Below the pieces are notes generated by a model that made no database searches, was not told the origin of the DNA, and saw nothing but the letters and a program-made list of their open reading frames with translations. Shown here piece after piece: positions 47,531-57,900 of a stretch of DNA of 64,000 bases. The translations under genes were made by a program, and so were the position numbers. Position 1 is the first letter of the stretch; each line of letters opens with the position of its first letter. Source of the stretch: Edaphochlamys debaryana (taxonomy: Eukaryota > Chlorophyta > Chlorophyceae > Chlamydomonadales); NCBI GenBank assembly GCA_016858145.1, contig JAEHOE010000254.1:1-64000 (forward strand), read 5' to 3'.

Positions 47531-48825
47531 ACACTGTGCTCCACCGTGCCCTGCCGCAGCTTCCCACACGCGTGCACGTAGTGCACGCTCAACTGCTCAT
47601 TCCCACTCGCGTGCCTGCCGACGAGCGCCAACGGCCCGTGTGCGTCACTACAGTCAGGCAGCTTCCCAGCCGGGCAACCGTACAACTACCTGCTCACACT
47701 CGCGCAGCTGCCGACTCCCAAGTCAACTCCTGTACGGCTGAGGGGGGTGGGGTGCCGTACACGAGTTAGTTGGGGGTTAGCCAGAGCTGTCCCAGGATGA
47801 AGGAATATCTATTTTTTTATAGGGGCGACCGGTGCAGATGGTCTCCACCAGCAGTTCGTTTGGATCAGCAGAGATAGGAACAGGCTCAACGGGCGCAGGC
47901 GTCCTTGGCTACACAGAGTTCGCATACGGGCTTCAGCATCCAGGCCGGCCCTACCAGCAGGCCCCGGGCCCCGCGCCCGGGCCCGCGCTTGGCTCTGGCG
48001 CGGACGGCTCGTACCACATGCTCTCGAGCTATATGAGCGGCGCACCCTCGGCAGGCTCTGGCGCTCCCGGGCAGCATGGCGACTCCACCCCGTCCTCCTC
48101 GCCCTTCTCCTCCCTCCGTTGCGGCAACCGTAGGCCCTTGCCCCCTGCCCCTTGGGAGCATGGCAGCGGGCGGGGCACGGCCATGGGTGGGTAGCCGCTG
48201 GTAGCCACCCGAACGACGCAGGATGGCCGGTGGACCAGGTGCACTCCAGTGCCCCACAGCCATAACGCGTGTGCGGGGCCTGGTGCTCTTCTTGGGTACG
48301 CACATGGTGCGTGTCGAGCACCGCTGAGACTCAAAATCCAAGCTTGGGAGGAAGGGTGGTGGCTGTGGCAGCGCGCAAGGGCGGGGATGGCAGCCACGGG
48401 GAGGGACGCGGGTGTCCGAGGCCGCATGGGGAGGGCCTTCATGGGCGTGCCTGCTGAAAAAGGTGGGAAACGGACGATGCCAAGAAGGAAAGGCGAGACA
48501 GCAGGGCTGGCGCAGGTCGGGCCAGTCCTCACCGCCTTCCCCGCCGAATGTCAGCATCTAGCTGTGGGTTGTGATCGTGGCTGTGACTCATCTTTGGTCC
48601 TTGGTTCCCACCTCGATGTGGCACGGCGCCATGTAGGACGCCCACCAGCCAGCTGCTCGTGAGCCGAGGTCGCTGCACCATGCTACCCAGTCATCCCCGC
48701 GCCGCCATCGGGGCCGCCCGGTCATGTCGTGTTTGGCCGCCTCCGCTACGTGGAGTTGTGCAGGGGCTGGGGCAGGGGCTGGGCAGGGTGGGCAGCGCAG
48801 GGCCAGGCTGGGCTGGGCAGGGGAC
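47531..48825. other. No gene established; one weak ORF
   Basis: A + strand frame from the ATG at 47838 to 48192 encodes a Gly/Ser/Pro/Ala-rich sequence (YGLQHPGRPYQQ, SYHMLSSYMSG) that could be a disordered N-terminal exon, but nothing downstream confirms it. A T-rich block (CTATTTTTTTATAGGGG, about 47809-47825) precedes it. The rest has no motif. Bases 48766-48826 are a GGCAGGG/GGCTGGG-type G-rich repeat that recurs at 49214-49255. Confidence 0.4.
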
Positions 48826-49017
48826 ATTAGGTTCTTTGAGGGTGAGGGCTGGATGAAGTACGGGTTCTGACAGGAGTGCAGTAGGGTGCCCGTGTAACAG
48901 GGCCAACTGCGGTCTATGGCCTGGAGAGCCAGGCGGGGACAAGCCCCACGGTGGCGACCCCCTAGCAGTGGCTCGTGCTGTTGCTAGATAGGTGCTGGTG
49001 GTGCTGGTATGGGAGGG
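48826..49017 (+). mobile_element. 5'-truncated LINE-like 3' end, about 190 bp
   Basis: The + strand ends an open frame with FFEGEGWMKYGF and stop, followed by a 3' untranslated stretch running to GGTATGGGAGGGCCATACCC. The same codons and stretch occur on the minus strand at about 50250-50455. Short length, a cut 5' end and a shared 3' end are typical of 5'-truncated retrotransposition. Confidence 0.7.
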
Positions 49018-50234
49018 CCATACCCAGACACTCAGAAACGGCGGTAGAATATTGAGGGGGGTTCTACGGGCCCAGCCTTAGCGACGTGGCGTGACGACCG
49101 AAAGTCTGTCACGTTGCTTGGGTGTTGGTGTGCAGGTGGCACACCCAGAAGGTGGCGCTCGCGCTCAACCCCTCCCCTTCTGGAGGCGGTTCCTGCTGTA
49201 ACCATCGCATCTTGGGCAGGGCAGGGGCTGGGCAGGGGCTGGGCAGGGCGGACTGCTGGCAGCTGATTCCCGGACGGGCAGTGGCTCTGTTGACTGCAGA
49301 CCTGACGGCAAAAGAAAGGTCCAGGATGGATGAGACTCGTCGGTTAAGGCCGCAGGAGTTTCCGGGCGAGACGGGCGCAGGGGTCACCAGCGCATCGACC
49401 CGAACCTAGCGCTTTGCTCTACCGGTATCCGTCGCTCCCCACCGCTCGCCCTCACTGCCCTTTCCCCCCTCTCTGCTCCCCTCTAACCCCCCTCTTGCTC
49501 GCTCCCCTCGCCTCCCTCCCCTTTTGCAATCCCCCTTCCCAGAGGACGCCCCCGCCAGCGGCATGATCCACCGCGAGGGCGTGGTGTTGCAGGTCAGCAA
49601 GGTGCTGCTGTCGGACAAGGCCAACGGCAAGGTGGGGGTTTAAGTAAACAGCGGGGCTCGGGGGCTCGGGCCTATTAGGGGTGGAGGGGGAAGGAACTGA
49701 GCCGGCCTGAGCCAGCCAGGCCTCTCCCCGCAAGCCACACAGACAGCCTGCCTTTGTGCCCCCACAGCCCAGCCAGGGAGCTGACTGAGGAGGAGAAGGA
49801 GCAGCGGAAGGAGCGGAAGCTGGAGCAGCGGCTGCTGAAGGGGCAGCTGAGGCAGCGGCGGGATCGGTAGCGGTACCAGCAGCGGACCCAGGAGCAAGAG
49901 GAGCAGCGGGAACAGAAGCGGAGGCAGAAACGGGCTGAGGAGCAGAAGCAGTAAGCATAAATTGGGTGAGTACGGGGGCGGGTGGGTGAGTCGGGGGCGT
50001 CGCTTTCAGGCCCAGTCAAGGTGCTCACCTACCTGACCATGCCCGTGGAACCCTCCTCCGCGCGGCCCAAGGAGCAGGAGGGGCTGGTGCGGGACGTTAA
50101 GGAGGCCATGCTGCAGCAGGTGTGTGTGTATGAGGAAGAGACGGAGAGTGAGCGGGAAGGCCGGGGCCACGACGCAAGGATGCGATGTTACAATAGGAAC
50201 CAGCTCCGAGCCGAGGCTGAGAGAGGTTAAGCGT
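49018..50234 (+). other. Decayed charged coding segments
   Basis: Three exon-like stretches on the + strand: 49543-49631 between AG and GT signals (MIHREGVVLQVSKVLLSDKANGK); about 49778-49952, an E/K/Q/R-rich stretch (TEEEKEQRKERKLEQRLL) broken by an in-frame TAG at 49868; and about 50009-50119 (VKVLTYLTMPVEPSSARPKEQ) ending at a GT donor. They do not join into one open protein as they stand. A diverged second copy of the charged stretch is at 51430-51563. Family not recognised; a decayed or duplicated host gene is possible. Confidence 0.4.
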
Positions 50235-51338
50235 GTAGCGCCACCTACCGGGTATGGCCCTCCCATACCAGCACCACCCTAGCAACAGCCAACTGTAGGT
50301 CGTTGAACCACTGCTAGGGGGTCGCCACCCTGGGGCTTGTCCCCGCCTGGCTATCCAGGCCATAGACCGCAGTTGGCCCTGTTACACGGACACCCTACCG
50401 CACCCCCGTCAGAACCCGTACTTCATCCAGCCCTCACCCTCAAAGAACCTTATGTCCGCCCCCTTGCACCACTGGGGCTGCAGCCGCTTGGCACGCAGGA
50501 CTTCGAAGATACCCTGCCGCTCCTTCCGCATTGCCCGTCCGAGGGCAGTGAGGTAGGGCGCGACTATCACCCCCGTCGCCCCGCGCACCTCCTTAGCCAC
50601 CCTCAGCACCGAAGCCCGCTGGCGGGGCGTCACCCCCAGCACGACATTCCAGCCCCCCTCCCCCTTCCAGCTCCGCTGCACCGACGCACTTAGTGCTGCC
50701 CCGTCCGAAGACCCTAGTCCAGACAGGTCCCCCGAGCGGAGGCGGTCGGCTAGCTGGTCGGGGACCGCCCTCAGCAGCAGCCGTCCGCTGTCCTCCATGG
50801 GGGTGTTCTCCGCGAGCACCGCGAGAAGCCGCTCCGCCTGGCCCACGCTCTCCTGCATCCGCTTGACGTTGTTGGCAATGGTGTTGGTCTTAATGTTGAC
50901 GGCGGCAATGTGGTGTGACTGTTCGGTTGTGTTGGTGTTGATGGTGTCCGAGAGCGCCGCGCTCCGCTGAACTGCGCGGTCCTCCAGGACAGCAAGCTCC
51001 GCAATGAATCCGTCGACGCGATTGCCCAGGTCAGAGAGCCCCCGGGTGATGCTGAAGACGTCGCGCCAAATAGCCACATCCCGCCGAGCCGCCTGCTCCA
51101 GCTCCGAAGTGGCCAGGGCGCCCAGCCCGTTGATGACGCAAAGGAGCGAGTCCTTGAAAGCTCCAGGCTCGAGTCCGATGAGCCTGTCGATAAGCGCTGC
51201 AAGGGCCGAGGACATGGCCTCCCGGATGCGAGCTACCTCCGGGCACTCCGCGCGCGCCTGCTCTGCCCGAAACTCATCCTCTCTCCTAGCCTCTTGGCGA
51301 GTGCGGTAATGGGCTGGGGTAAAAGTTGCGGCTTGCAT
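50235..51338 (-). mobile_element. LINE-like element fragment with ORF1-type gene
   Basis: The minus-strand unit includes the open frame 51338-50409 and its 3' region, which matches 48826-49017 in reverse. No reverse transcriptase is seen nearby, so it is either a fragment or a stand-alone copy of an ORF1-type gene. Confidence 0.5.
50409..51338 (-). CDS. Putative LINE ORF1-like nucleic-acid-binding protein
   Basis: An uninterrupted frame of 309 codons from the ATG at 51338 (MQAATFTPAHYRTRQEARRE) to a stop at 50409; a longer frame upstream runs through a CAACA repeat and is unlikely. The first third is charged and helical. The middle (NTNTTEQSHHIAAVNIKTNTIANNVKRM) looks like a coiled coil. The C-terminal third (WNVVLGVTPRQRASVLRVAKE, then LRAKRLQPQWCKGADIRF) resembles the C-terminal domain of L1-type ORF1 proteins, where an Arg/Trp-containing segment binds nucleic acid. 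That likeness is from memory and is tentative. Its 3' end is duplicated in reverse at 48826-49017, which supports mobile origin. Confidence 0.5.
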   Translation of the reverse strand: MQAATFTPAHYRTRQEARREDEFRAEQARAECPEVARIREAMSSALAALIDRLIGLEPGAFKDSLLCVINGLGALATSELEQAARRDVAIWRDVFSITRGLSDLGNRVDGFIAELAVLEDRAVQRSAALSDTINTNTTEQSHHIAAVNIKTNTIANNVKRMQESVGQAERLLAVLAENTPMEDSGRLLLRAVPDQLADRLRSGDLSGLGSSDGAALSASVQRSWKGEGGWNVVLGVTPRQRASVLRVAKEVRGATGVIVAPYLTALGRAMRKERQGIFEVLRAKRLQPQWCKGADIRFFEGEGWMKYGF

Positions 51339-51429
51339 GGGCAATCGGCAGAGGGTTGAGGTGAGCTGCGGGCAGGCAGGGCACGCAGTGTTGTGTTGTG
51401 TTGTGTTGAGGTGGACGCAAGGACCAAGG

Positions 51430-51563
51430 ACCAAGGAGCAGAAGGAGCAGCAGAGTTAAAAGCTGAGGCAGAATCGGGCTGAGCAGACCGAGGAGCAGGA
51501 GGAGCAGCGGAATCCTGAGGGGAGGCAGAAGCGTGCCGAGGAGAAGAAGCGGAAGCAGCAGTA
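51430..51563 (+). pseudogene. Second copy of an E/K/Q/R-rich coding segment
   Basis: The + strand shows GAGGAGCAGGAGGAGCAGCG-type codons ending in CAGCAGTAGGGTGAGT, parallel to 49885-49965. In-frame TAA and TAG codons interrupt it. The pair flanks the minus-strand ORF1-like gene. Confidence 0.4.
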
Positions 51564-51966
51564 GGGTGAGTTGGGGGGCGGTGGTGGTCGTGGTGGTCGT
51601 GGTGGTGGGGAACCCTGGGCCGGGGGCGGCGGCGAACTGGGCGAAGGGCCGGGTAGGGGGGGGTGGGGCGGGGGGGCGGAGCAGGGGGCGTCGCAGGAAG
51701 GAGGGGGGACATCCGAAGGGGGTGGGCCCGAACGGGGCTGCGGCGAAGGCGCGGTCGGGAGGCGGGGGCGGGTCGGGGTCGGGCGGGTCATGGCATGAGG
51801 CACGGCACGACAGCACGAGGGCTCGGGACTGTGCACCGCGCACCGCGCATCAGCTTGTTCGCACTTGTCGTTCTACCCGTTCTCGTTGTTTGTTTAGGGC
51901 TTGCAAATGTGCAGCCCACACGTCCGGAAATCTCGTCGGCAGTAGGGCGCAGGCCCAACGTCAAGG
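51564..51966. promoter_or_regulatory. Probable upstream region of the UPL1-like gene
   Basis: No ORF with recognisable coding content. It begins with a GTGGTCGTGGTGGTCGTGG repeat (about 51580-51615) and a G-rich stretch, and ends directly at the UPL1-like start codon. No clear TATA box seen. The last 120 bp (from about 51845) are less GC-rich and may contain the transcription start and leader; this is inferred from position only. Confidence 0.35.
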
Positions 51967-54900
51967 ATGCGGATAAAGCTGAAGAAGGCCGTGGAGGTGG
52001 TAAGCAAACAGGGTGCAGAAGGCGGCAGAAGGCTTTGCAGCGGCTGAGGCGCCATTCTCGCGTACCCTGCCCCGCCAGCCGGCACCTATCCAAGGCCTGC
52101 TCGACGTGGTGCTGAAGAGCCCCCATGACGAGCTGCCAGTGCTGCTAGAGGGCTTCAAATGGATTTACGACAAGGTGCGCAAGAATCCCGCCCAGCCTCG
52201 GAAGATCTGCCCGAGCTCACAAGTCACATGCATCTGCAGGGCGACTTGAACCACTGGGTTGCTCTGTTGAACCTCTTCGACGAGGTGCTTGAAAACGCCG
52301 TGAAGGACCGGGCGGAGTTTAGCCTTGCGGATGCCCCGCCCTCGAAGGCGACTGGGGCCTTCCCGACGGAGCTGGTGGTGGCAGTTCTGCGCACCACGGT
52401 GGTGCTCTTGGACCACTGCAGCAACAAGCATCTGTACTACTCTTACGACGTGAGCTGGGGTTTCTGGGGTGCGCCCGGTTGGGCCCGGGCACCTCCCGGC
52501 GCTTCGTCGCCCTCGCGACGACCCCCCTCCCTGCCTCACCACCTCTCGCTTTCCCCCCTTCCAATTTCACCATATACCTGCCCCCTGCAATGGCTCACAT
52601 CAGCGGCTAGCGGTGCTGCTGGGCGCGGAGGAAGATGCGGTGGTGTTTGCGGCTTTGCGTGTGTTGGAGTCGTTTGTCCGCAAGACGCACAGCTCCAGCG
52701 TGCGATGGCCGGGAACCCGGGAACTCAACGGGCGGCTCTCGGCGCTCTGCCACCTGTGGAGGGGCAGCGACCAGGTGCGCATCCAGACGCCGGGGGCAGG
52801 GGGGCGGGCCCGGGGCAGGGCCTCGTCGGGCCGTGGTCTGCGGGCTGGATCACGTGAGCGGAGCGAAAGGTTGATGCCTCAGGGCACGCTCAGCACAATT
52901 AGGGTCTGTGTTACATTGTGCTTGCCGCCGACGCAGGGGCTGGACATGACGACGTGTGCCTCGGAGGGAGCGGAGCCTAGCAAGCAGGTGCGCTTGGCGT
53001 GTCGGGGCGAGCAGACGGGGCTGGGCTCGTGGCCGAGAGGGGCCCTGCCCTGCACCCTGGGCCATCCAGGATCATTGCCGGGCTGGCGTTTGGGCGGGCC
53101 GGAGCAGTGCCAGGCGTGCGTCAAATGGGGAGGGGACCCCGGGGAGGGCTCAATGGCGGAAAGCCACTCCAGGGCTGACCAACCAGCGAGAGCGCTTGGG
53201 GGGAAGTATAAGGGGACAGGGCGTACCTGTGACTAGTCCGCACTCCGCATCCAAGTCTCACACCACCTCCCTCTGCAGGCCCTGGCTGAGGCAACGTCCC
53301 TCAGCTTCCAGTTCCAGCCAGCGGCACGCCCCGACGAGCCCGCGCCCGGGCCCGTGACCATCACTCTGGCGGGGGTGGACCGGCTGGGGGAGCCGGCGCA
53401 CGTGGTGGCGCGGCGGCTGTGGCAGCAGCACGCCGTGCCCCCTTCGCACAGGTGGGGGCGTGCGCTCGTGGGCCGGGCAGGGCGGCGGACTGGGAAGGGC
53501 GGGGCGGGGCGCGGGCGAATGGGAAAGCGACGCTGGCCCGGCGCATCACCGCTCGTCGCCATCGCTCCCGCTCATGCCCAGCGTGGCAGCAGCACCGCGA
53601 GCGAGGCAAGCACTTGGCTGTCCTGTACGGCTGGTCAGGGTTTCCGGCGCACGTGCTGCCCATGCGCCCACTCTTCCTGCCCGCTCCACCCCGTGCTGCG
53701 CGCCCCGCCGCTCCCCCTGCCTCCAGGTTCCCCCTGCTGGTCAAGGTCCGCACCGCCATGCACATGGGCTCGCTGGAGGGCCGGCGCGCGGCGGTGACGC
53801 AGCGGCTCATGGCGCACAACGCACTGCTCATGTCGGCTCCCAGCACGGGTGGGGCGGGGTACGGGGTGGGGAAGGGCGGGGCGGGGTGGGGTGTGGGGGC
53901 TACGCGGGGCTCGGACTGGGGACGGGTAGCCCCGGCATTTGCGGTCTGGCGGTCATCGCCTTTTAGTGTGCTCCCGCTAAGATCGAGGCCCTTCCCCGTC
54001 CTCCCGCCCGCTCCCTTCCTCCGACCCCCCCGCAGAGGACCTCTCCCCGCTGTCCGCCCAGCCCGAGAGCGAGTTCGTGTCTGACCTGGTGTCGCTCATT
54101 GCCGCGGAGAGCGCCGTGCCCGAGCCCCTGCGCGCCCTGGCCCTGCGCGCCCTGGGCGTGCAGCTGCAGGACCGCGGCCGCCACGCCGCCATCATCGCCG
54201 CCATCAACTCGGGCGGCCAGAGCGGCTTCCTCTCGGTGCTGCTCCACCGCTCCATCGCCTCCCTCGTCGCCGCGTCAGCGGCGACCGACGCCGGCGAAGC
54301 CGGCCCCGCCGCCGCCGCAGCGGCGGCGGCGGCTCCGGCGGAGCCCCCGGCGGCGGCGGCAGCCGCCGCTGCAGCACCCGCCGCTGGCGTGGCGGCGGCG
54401 GCGGCGGCGCCGCCGACGCACACGTACTCGCTCGAGTACGTGGAGTCGCTGCTGGTGCTGGTGCAGAGCCTGGTGACCAGCACCGCGGGCGGCACGGCGC
54501 TGGCGGACGCGGGCGTGATCGCGGCGCTGATGCCGCTGCTGCGCTCGCGCGGGGCGGACCACGTGGGGCTGGTCACCAGCGCGGTGCGCGTGCTGGAGGG
54601 CTTCATCGACTTCAACACCGGCAACGCAGCCGCCGCCTTCGCCGAGTCCAACGGCCTCCACGAGCTCATCACGCGCCTCGCCTTCGAGGTCGGCGCGCCG
54701 CCCCCGTCGGCCTCGTCGGCGGCTGCCCCCTCCGGCTCCTGCTCCGGCGACGCTGCCGCGGCAGCGGCAGCGGCGCCTCCGGTGCCGCCAGCGGCGGCGG
54801 CTCCCTCCGCCGCCGAGGGCTGCCCGGCTCAGCAGCAGGTCGCGGCGGCGGCATCCGCCTCCGATACTTCCGACGCCGCCGCCGCCGCGACCGCCGCCAA

Positions 54901-57900
54901 GCTGCCGTACGCCCGTACCAGCCTCATCAAGTTCCTGCTGCGCTGCCTGGCGATGGCCTGCTTCTCGCCCCAGGCTCCCGCCGCCGCGCGGCCGCCCGAG
55001 TCCGACATGGCGGCCCTGTACCGCTGCCTGGGCGTCGTGCTGTGCGACGGCGCGCGCTTCGGCGGCTCCCTGTTTGCGCTGGCCGCGTCCGTTGTGTCCG
55101 ACTGCCTGCACAGCGACCCGCTGCAGTACCGCCTGCTGGACGAGGCGGGGCTGCCGCAGGCGTACCTGGGGGCGGTCAAGGTGAGGGGGCGCCAGGGTGT
55201 GTGTGTGTGCAAGGGACTCTGGCAGAGTGAGGGGGGGCGTGAGGGAGGCGTGTGGCGTTGAGGGCCGGCCAAGGGCACGGGCGGCCTGGGCCTTGGGACC
55301 AGCAGGAATCCGCTGTTTCCCCACCACCCTGCCATCCATCCCCTCAATCCTCTCGCCCGCCTTTTCTCCCTCCCCTCCCTCGCCCCCAGTCCGGCCTGCT
55401 CCCCAGCTCCGACGCCGTGTGCTCCCTGCCCGGCATGCTGGTGGCGCTGTGCCTCAACACGGGCGGCCTGGAGCGCGTGCGGGCGGGCCGGGCGCTGGAC
55501 TCGCTCATTCCCATATTCGCGGGCCGCAAGTACGCCAAGGCGCTGGCGGGTGACGCGGCGGTGATGGTGGGGGCGGGCCTGGAGGAGCTGTTCAGGTGAG
55601 GGGGGAGGCGGGTGGGAGGGGGGAGGGCTGTGTGTGTGGGGGCCGGTTGTGCTTGGACGGGGTGCGGAGAGGGAGAGGGATGCGGAGGATCGGAGGAGAG
55701 GGGGCAGGGAAGGGTGGGAGGGGTGGGAGGTGGTGGGGTCTGGGATGGAGATGGGGTCAGGAGGGTGTGTGAATGAAGGCGAGCCAGTGGCACGCACCGC
55801 TGTTTGACGCGTCCCGTGCTCTTGTCCCCTGCCTCCCTGCCCTGCTCCCTGCCAGGTTCACCCCCAGCCTGCGGCTCGAGGGTGTGGACATGGTGGTCAA
55901 CATGATCCGGGCGGTGTGCGTGCTGGGAGGTGAGGGGGCGGGGAGGGACCGGGGCCAGGCTGGGGTGGGTCTGGGGAGGGCTTGTGAAATGTATTGCAGT
56001 TGGGGAGTCAGTCTAGGCACGAAGCGTGCGAGGGGCCGGCAGATTCGAGCAGGGCACGAAGTGTGCGGGGAGAGCTCTTTGCAGGGCGCAGGCGAAGGGT
56101 GTCAGGAGCGGGGCGCTGCTCACTGGGGGGCTGATGCGTGGCTGTGCTCTCCTGCAGGCGACGAGCAGGCAACCAAGGAGGCCGAGGAGCAGACGGCGGC
56201 GGTACAGAAGGCGGCGGCCGAGGCCGCTGAGGCCGCTGCTGCCGCTGCAGCGGCACCGGCCGCCGCTGAGCCCATGGACACGGACGCTCCTGCCGCCGCC
56301 GCCCCGGCTGCCGATGCGCCCGCCGCCGCTGCCGCTGAAGGCGGCGCCGCCGCCGCCGCTGCCGCCGCCCCGCCGGGCGATGCGCCAGCGGAGCCGGCGC
56401 CAGCTGCCGCCGCCGGCGAGGACGCAGGCGCGGCTCAGGCGATGGATCTGGACGATGCCGCCGCTGCCCCGGCCGCCGCGGCAGAGCCGCCCGCTCCCGC
56501 GGCCGCTGCCGCGGCCGCCCCGGCGGCGGCGGAGCCGCCGCCGCCCGCGCCCTTCGACTTCACGCCCGTGTTGGCGGAGGCTGCCTCCGTCAAGGACTCG
56601 GACCCGTTCCTGACGGAGGCCCTGTCCCACGTGACGCGGATGCTGGAGGGCCTGGCGGCGCACCCCGAGACGAGCCGCCTGCTGGTGGAGCGCGGCCTGA
56701 TCGACCTGCTCCTGCGCCTCAACCACCTGCCCCGCCTCTCCTTCACCTTTGCCTTCTCCAGCTCCTCCCACCCGCTGCTCTCGGTCGCGCGCGCGCTCGT
56801 GCCCAACCACGCCACCGCCGCCGCCGACAAGACCACGGCCGCTCTGCGGGTGGGGCGCGGCGCTGGGGGGGGCAGGGCAGGTTACCGTTACCCGAACCGC
56901 AACCCCCGCGTGGCCCTTGACCCTTACTCCCTGACCTGTTCCACTGCTGCCATACTTGGCTTTTATGCTTCCTAGGCCAACCATAACCCTGACATGTGCA
57001 CGCGACGGCAGCTGCTGCAAACCATTGAGGCCGGAGGCCTCTCTGGAAGGACCAAGACCCAGCCATCACTAAGCCCATCACCACTCCCGCCCTGCCTCCT
57101 CCTCTCCCTCCCTTACCACAGGCTGCGCTGCCCGCGGCGCTGGCCCGCGCCGCCAGCCTGGGCCCGGGCGTGTGCGTGCCCGCGCTGCCCCCGCAGGAGC
57201 GGGCCGCCTACCTCAAGGCCGTGTCCGCCACCTCGGGCCTCATCACCCTCGCCTCCGTGGTGGCACGCACCTCCACCGCCATGCTGCAGCAGCTCGCAAC
57301 CGTGCCGCCGGCGGCGGCGGCTGCTGCGCCGCCAGCGGCGCCAGCGGCGGCGGAGGCTGCCATGGAGGGGGACGCGCCCGCCGCCGCCGGCGACGCCGCG
57401 GCTGCCCAGGAGGGCGAGGCGGGTGCGGCCAAGGAGGGAGGCGCACCAGCGGAGGCGGACGCTTCTGCGGCGGCGACGGCAGCGGCCGAGCTGGATGCGG
57501 AGCCGGTGTTGGTGCTGCTGGGTCGGCTGGAGCGGGCGCTGATGGCTCAGGCTGACGTGGCGGATGCGTGGGCCATGCAGCGGGCGGAGGCGGACAAGGA
57601 CAAGCCGGCGGCGGCGGGTGAGGCGGGAGGAAGGAACGGTCGGCGGGGACTTGAAGGGGAGTGGGACGGGGCGGCTGAGGGTCGGGCGGGGTGGCCGAGA
57701 GGACGCGAGGGGACGAGGCGTGATGCTGAGATGTTGCCATGTCTGCTTTCCGCAGACGCAAGCGCTGCCACCGACGGCCCCGCCGCAATGGCCACGGACG
57801 CTCCGTCGGGCTCCGGTGCCGCCGCCAGCGGCGCTGCACCTGCCGCCGCTGCCGATGCCCCCGCTGCCGGCGGCGCTGCCGCCGCCGCCAGCGGCGCTGC

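Noticed and set aside
47838..48192. Gly/Ser-rich ORF as the first exon of a gene
   Set aside because: No donor leads to a convincing second exon and the composition alone does not separate it from GC-rich chance ORFs; kept only as a note.
54275..55339. Minus-strand ORF of 354 codons opposite UPL1 exon 8
   Set aside because: Shadow of the GC-rich coding exon; Arg/Gly-rich with no motif, while the + strand reads a conserved ligase.
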